Shown here: piece by piece, positions 5,553 through 7,484 of the stretch
Position numbering within the stretch: the stretch's first letter is position 1
Layout of the letters: each line of letters starts with the position of its first letter
From: an uncultured Bacilli bacterium
GTDB taxonomy: Bacteria > Bacillota_I > Bacilli_A > RF39 > UBA660
Length of the DNA stretch: 7,484 bases
Direction: 5' to 3'
Assembly (NCBI GenBank): GCA_910589335.1
Contig: CAJUTW010000053.1
Span: 1-7,484 of the forward strand
Notes under the pieces: generated by a model
What the model was told of the DNA's origin: nothing
The model's database searches: none
The model's input: the letters and a program-made list of their open reading frames with translations, nothing else
Program-made: the position numbers and the translations under genes

Positions 5553-6422
5553 TTATTCATTAGGATAACCCATTATTCTTAAAATATCATTAATATCTAT
5601 AGAATTCAGTTTATTATCCAATTTTTTAACTTCTTTTTCTATTGCTTTTACTAAACTATTATATTGTCTTTTATCTAAAACAATTTTTAAAGATTTAATC
5701 ATCATATATAAATTAGTAAGATTATCTTTAATTATATAACTAGAGTCAACTTCTTTAAATTTTAATGTGTATTTATCCCTATAGCAAAATAGACGATCGT
5801 TATGTGCACAAATATTCCTAACATTAGCAAGACACCTTAATATTTGTTTTAACAGTATATCTGATATTTTAAATTTTTTTGCTATTACTTGCCTATCACT
5901 CTGTTTTAACAAACCATAATAACTACTATTAATTCCGAACGTTAATATTTTAGTTAAAACAAAAGGAGGAATAAAACCATAATAATCCTTATAATGAGTA
6001 ATAGCAAGATGAATACCATAATTATGAGAAATTTCTTTATTTATCTTATCAATTAATTTCTTTTTAACTTCTGTTTTGGCTTTATCATCTAAATTATCTA
6101 AACATAAATAGTTATCTATACCATAAATTTTAGAAATGTGATTGGACATTAATGATTTAATTAAAGTTTCTGCTTCTAAAGTATATTTTAAAATTATTAA
6201 TTTCAGGTTTTTATCAAATTCATATAAAGCATATATTTCTTCAAAAGAAACATTTGGAAGGTAATTATTATTAGAATCTTTAAAATTATATTTATAACTA
6301 TTAATTATAGAATAGTAAGTATATTTTTCCAAGTTTTTCAAAGCTGACTTTTTATTTTTAATAGTTACATTCTTGGATTCCAAGTATTCTAATAATTCTT
6401 CATTTGTTTTATATTGCTTCAT
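5553..6422 (-). CDS. Abi_2 (AbiD/AbiF-type) abortive-infection protein, HEPN ribonuclease toxin
   Basis: A 289-residue soluble protein of the Abi_2 family, near the usual length. The N-terminal helical part has the family's tyrosine-rich turn (LEKYTYYSIINSYKYNF, 31-47) and the LYEFDKNLK helix (66-74). PPFVLTKILTFG (152-163) and the RNICAHNDRLF block (202-212) follow. In that block Arg202 and His207 form the RxxxxH motif of HEPN ribonucleases. Family members cause growth arrest or abortive infection by RNA cleavage. AbiF is reported to be held in check by a partner RNA and to be the ancestor of Cas13. The ATG has an AGGAGG ribosome binding site 4 nt upstream. Its promoter starts RNA at a repeat hairpin (copy B), and a second copy lies in the 3' UTR. 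Whether it is nearer AbiF or AbiD is not decided here. All key residues are intact, so it is probably active. Confidence 0.9.
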   Translation of the reverse strand: MKQYKTNEELLEYLESKNVTIKNKKSALKNLEKYTYYSIINSYKYNFKDSNNNYLPNVSFEEIYALYEFDKNLKLIILKYTLEAETLIKSLMSNHISKIYGIDNYLCLDNLDDKAKTEVKKKLIDKINKEISHNYGIHLAITHYKDYYGFIPPFVLTKILTFGINSSYYGLLKQSDRQVIAKKFKISDILLKQILRCLANVRNICAHNDRLFCYRDKYTLKFKEVDSSYIIKDNLTNLYMMIKSLKIVLDKRQYNSLVKAIEKEVKKLDNKLNSIDINDILRIMGYPNE

Positions 6423-6437
6423 ACAACCTCCTGAAAT

Positions 6438-6479
6438 AAAAAATGACCTAGGGCTTCAAAAGTTTCCTAGGCACTACTC
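6438..6479 (-). ncRNA. Abi leader RNA: repeat copy B with U-tail (candidate RNA antitoxin)
   Basis: The predicted transcript starts at G6479 and reads GAGTAGTGCCTAGG first. CCTAGG (6471-6466) pairs with CCTAGG (6452-6447) around AAACTTTTGAAGC, whose CTT and AAG can form a small inner stem. Six T (6443-6438) follow closely, so the hairpin could act as a weak terminator that releases a ~42-nt RNA and lets a fraction read into the toxin gene. The 38-nt repeat itself spans 6442-6479. Type III toxin-antitoxin loci use this layout, and AbiF genes are reported to have a neighbouring ncRNA antitoxin. That the RNA inhibits the protein is inferred. Confidence 0.65.
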
Positions 6480-6485
6480 GATATA

Positions 6486-6515
6486 CTTATACCATATACT
6501 TGCTATATATGTCAA
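6486..6515 (-). promoter_or_regulatory. Strong promoter of the Abi RNA-toxin unit
   Basis: A perfect TTGACA (6515-6510) and TATAAG (6491-6486) stand 18 nt apart on the minus strand, with TGG before the -10 (extended). The start expected 7 nt downstream is base 6479, the first base of repeat copy B. Confidence 0.8.
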
Positions 6516-6610
6516 GCATTTTTCATTATTTTTTCAACAATTCCTTTATAAGTTTTATTGCCATAAATTGTGTCTATTAACATTTCGCATAGAAGCCAAT
6601 TACCAGACAT
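6512..6610 (-). CDS. Small ORF or gene remnant (32 residues)
   Basis: MSGNWLLCEMLIDTIYGNKT and twelve more residues run to a TGA that overlaps the -35 box of the Abi promoter. The frame stays open upstream (RQKKGGYDEKGAMSGN) without an ATG back to a TAA near the terminator at 6669, and its composition looks more protein-like than chance in such AT-rich DNA. A perfect AGGAGG (6635-6630) lies upstream, but the ATG it serves (6624) opens a different frame that stops after 15 codons. A single frameshift joining the two would make one small protein. I recognise no family. It may be the tail of a gene lost when the island was inserted, or nothing. Confidence 0.3.
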   Translation of the reverse strand: MSGNWLLCEMLIDTIYGNKTYKGIVEKIMKNA

Positions 6611-6668
6611 CGCACCCTTTTCATCATATCCTCCTTTTTTCTGTCGCAAAAATCTTATCTTTTTACAC

Positions 6669-6699
6669 AAAAAAGACCAAGATGTTTATATCTTAGTCT
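6669..6699 (-). terminator. Rho-independent terminator after ppdK
   Basis: On the minus strand AGACTAAGAT pairs with ATCTTGGTCT (10 bp, one G-U) around a 6-nt loop, followed by TTTTTT. The G-U forms only in minus-strand RNA. This is the first good terminator downstream of ppdK. Confidence 0.85.
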
Positions 6700-6832
6700 A
6701 ATTTATATATAAGTATCAATTATAATGGGTTTCTTTAACCTCGCATTTTTACATTCGGGTATTTTATCTGCATACCTTAATATATCATTTTTTGTAACGA
6801 TTATGCGTGTTAAAAGATTTCATAATCACTTT
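6700..6832 (-). other. Structured 3' UTR of ppdK
   Basis: No ORF or promoter is convincing here. AGTGATTATG (6830-6821) pairs with CATAATCGTT (6805-6796) with two G-U pairs that exist only in minus-strand RNA, but no T-run follows, so it is not a terminator. Smaller hairpins are at 6758-6776 (GGTAT/ATACC) and 6728-6740 (GGTT/AACC). They may protect the mRNA end upstream of the terminator at 6669-6699. Confidence 0.4.
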
Positions 6833-7484
6833 CTATTTGTTTACCTTTTCGCGGATACTTGCTTGAGCTGCAGCAAGTCTAGCAATAGGAACTCTAAATG
6901 GTGAACAAGATACATAAGTTAAACCTATCTTGTGACAAAATTCTACTGTTGCAGGATCTCCTCCATGTTCTCCACAAATACCTAATTTAATATCATTTCT
7001 AGTTGAACGACCTTTTGTAACTGCCATTTCAACCAACTTTCCTACTCCATTTTGATCTAATTTAGCAAATGGATCAGATTCATATATTTTATTTTGATAA
7101 TAACTATCCAAAAATTTCCCCGCATCATCTCTAGAAAATCCAAAAGTTAGTTGTGTCAAATCATTAGTTCCAAATGAGAAAAATTCTGCAGATTCAGCAA
7201 TTTCATCAGCAAGTAAAGCTGCTCGAGGAATTTCAATCATTGTTCCAATATGATATGAAATATTTGAATTTCTCTCACTCTTAACCTTCTCAGCTGTTTC
7301 AATAACTATTTCTTTAACAAAATCCAATTCTCTCTTTTCACCAATTAATGGAATCATAATTTCAGGAACAATATTATATCCATCTTCTTCAACTACTTCA
7401 ATTGCAGCCTCCATCAATGCTCTTGTTTGCATCCTTGCTATCTCAGGATATGTAACAGCTAAACGACAGCCTCTATGTCCCATC
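6833..7484 (-). CDS. ppdK: Pyruvate, phosphate dikinase, C-terminal part (runs off the right edge)
   Basis: The last ~217 residues of a protein normally about 875 long. The enzyme reversibly makes phosphoenolpyruvate, AMP and pyrophosphate from pyruvate, ATP and phosphate in the cytosol. It serves glycolysis with pyrophosphate, or PEP synthesis, in many anaerobes. The visible part is the PEP/pyruvate-binding TIM barrel. Numbering from the first complete codon (M1), it shows GHRGCRL (2-8), TMIEIPRAAL (81-90), FFSFGTNDLTQ (101-111) and GICGEHGGDP (168-177). Glu84, Asn107 and Cys170 have the same spacing as the active-site Glu745, Asn768 and Cys831 of the Clostridium symbiosum enzyme. The normal C-terminus (CSPFRVPIARLAAAQA) is present. 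All seen residues are intact. The gene ends in a TAG at 6835-6833 and has a structured 3' UTR and a terminator of its own. Confidence 0.97.
   Translation of the reverse strand, partial: MGHRGCRLAVTYPEIARMQTRALMEAAIEVVEEDGYNIVPEIMIPLIGEKRELDFVKEIVIETAEKVKSERNSNISYHIGTMIEIPRAALLADEIAESAEFFSFGTNDLTQLTFGFSRDDAGKFLDSYYQNKIYESDPFAKLDQNGVGKLVEMAVTKGRSTRNDIKLGICGEHGGDPATVEFCHKIGLTYVSCSPFRVPIARLAAAQASIREKVNK

Noticed and set aside
5388..6479. CRISPR array or a Cas13 locus
   Set aside because: Only three repeat copies exist, they are not evenly spaced, there are no spacers, and the protein has a single HEPN motif and 289 residues. AbiF-like is the better reading.
6373..6696. A 107-codon plus-strand frame
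   Set aside because: It lies across the start of the Abi gene, its promoter and the ppdK terminator on the opposite strand, and reads as random AT-rich translation.
6796..6830. Terminator immediately after ppdK
   Set aside because: The 10-bp stem is followed by ACAAAAAATG, without a U-tract. The real terminator appears to be at 6669-6699.

Overview
The window is very AT-rich and every supported gene lies on the minus strand, so transcription runs from the right edge to the left. AGGAGG-type ribosome binding sites, TATAAT promoters (several with an extended TG), U-tailed terminators and the gene families point to a low-GC Bacillota, probably a gut or host-associated Bacilli/Mollicutes-like or clostridial lineage. 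TGA appears to be a normal stop, since the Smr gene ends with it. The lineage is an inference from style and cannot be fixed from this sequence alone.

Right side (6833-7484): the last quarter of pyruvate, phosphate dikinase (ppdK), with a structured 3' UTR and a good terminator at 6669-6699. Left side (1-2966): housekeeping-like genes. These are a PMT-family membrane mannosyltransferase, a PfkB-type sugar or nucleoside kinase, a stand-alone Smr-domain protein that overlaps the kinase, and the first codons of an unidentified gene with its own good promoter.

Between them (about 3000-6700) is an accessory region that looks like a defence/toxin-antitoxin hotspot. Its clearest element is an Abi_2 (AbiD/AbiF-type) protein with a HEPN RxxxxH motif. 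It is bracketed by two copies of a 38-nt repeat (32 of 38 identical). Each copy folds into a hairpin, and four of the six differences form two compensatory base-pair changes. Upstream, a TTGACA/TATAAG promoter should start the RNA exactly at the first base of the repeat, and the hairpin is followed by six U and then the toxin's ribosome binding site. The downstream copy sits before a terminator. A third, diverged copy follows with its own promoter. This fits an RNA-antitoxin/HEPN-toxin module of the AbiF kind, the family reported as ancestral to Cas13, but with more RNA copies than expected.

Next comes a predicted ~200-nt structured RNA ending in a 14-bp hairpin, directly followed by a decayed small gene. 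That gene has two in-frame TAA codons and a lost start, and resembles small type III (ToxN/AbiQ-like) toxins. Antitoxin RNA, terminator, then toxin is the type III layout, so this may be a dying second RNA-regulated module. The island ends with a 543-residue protein of unknown function that has its own promoter and a duplicated terminator arm.
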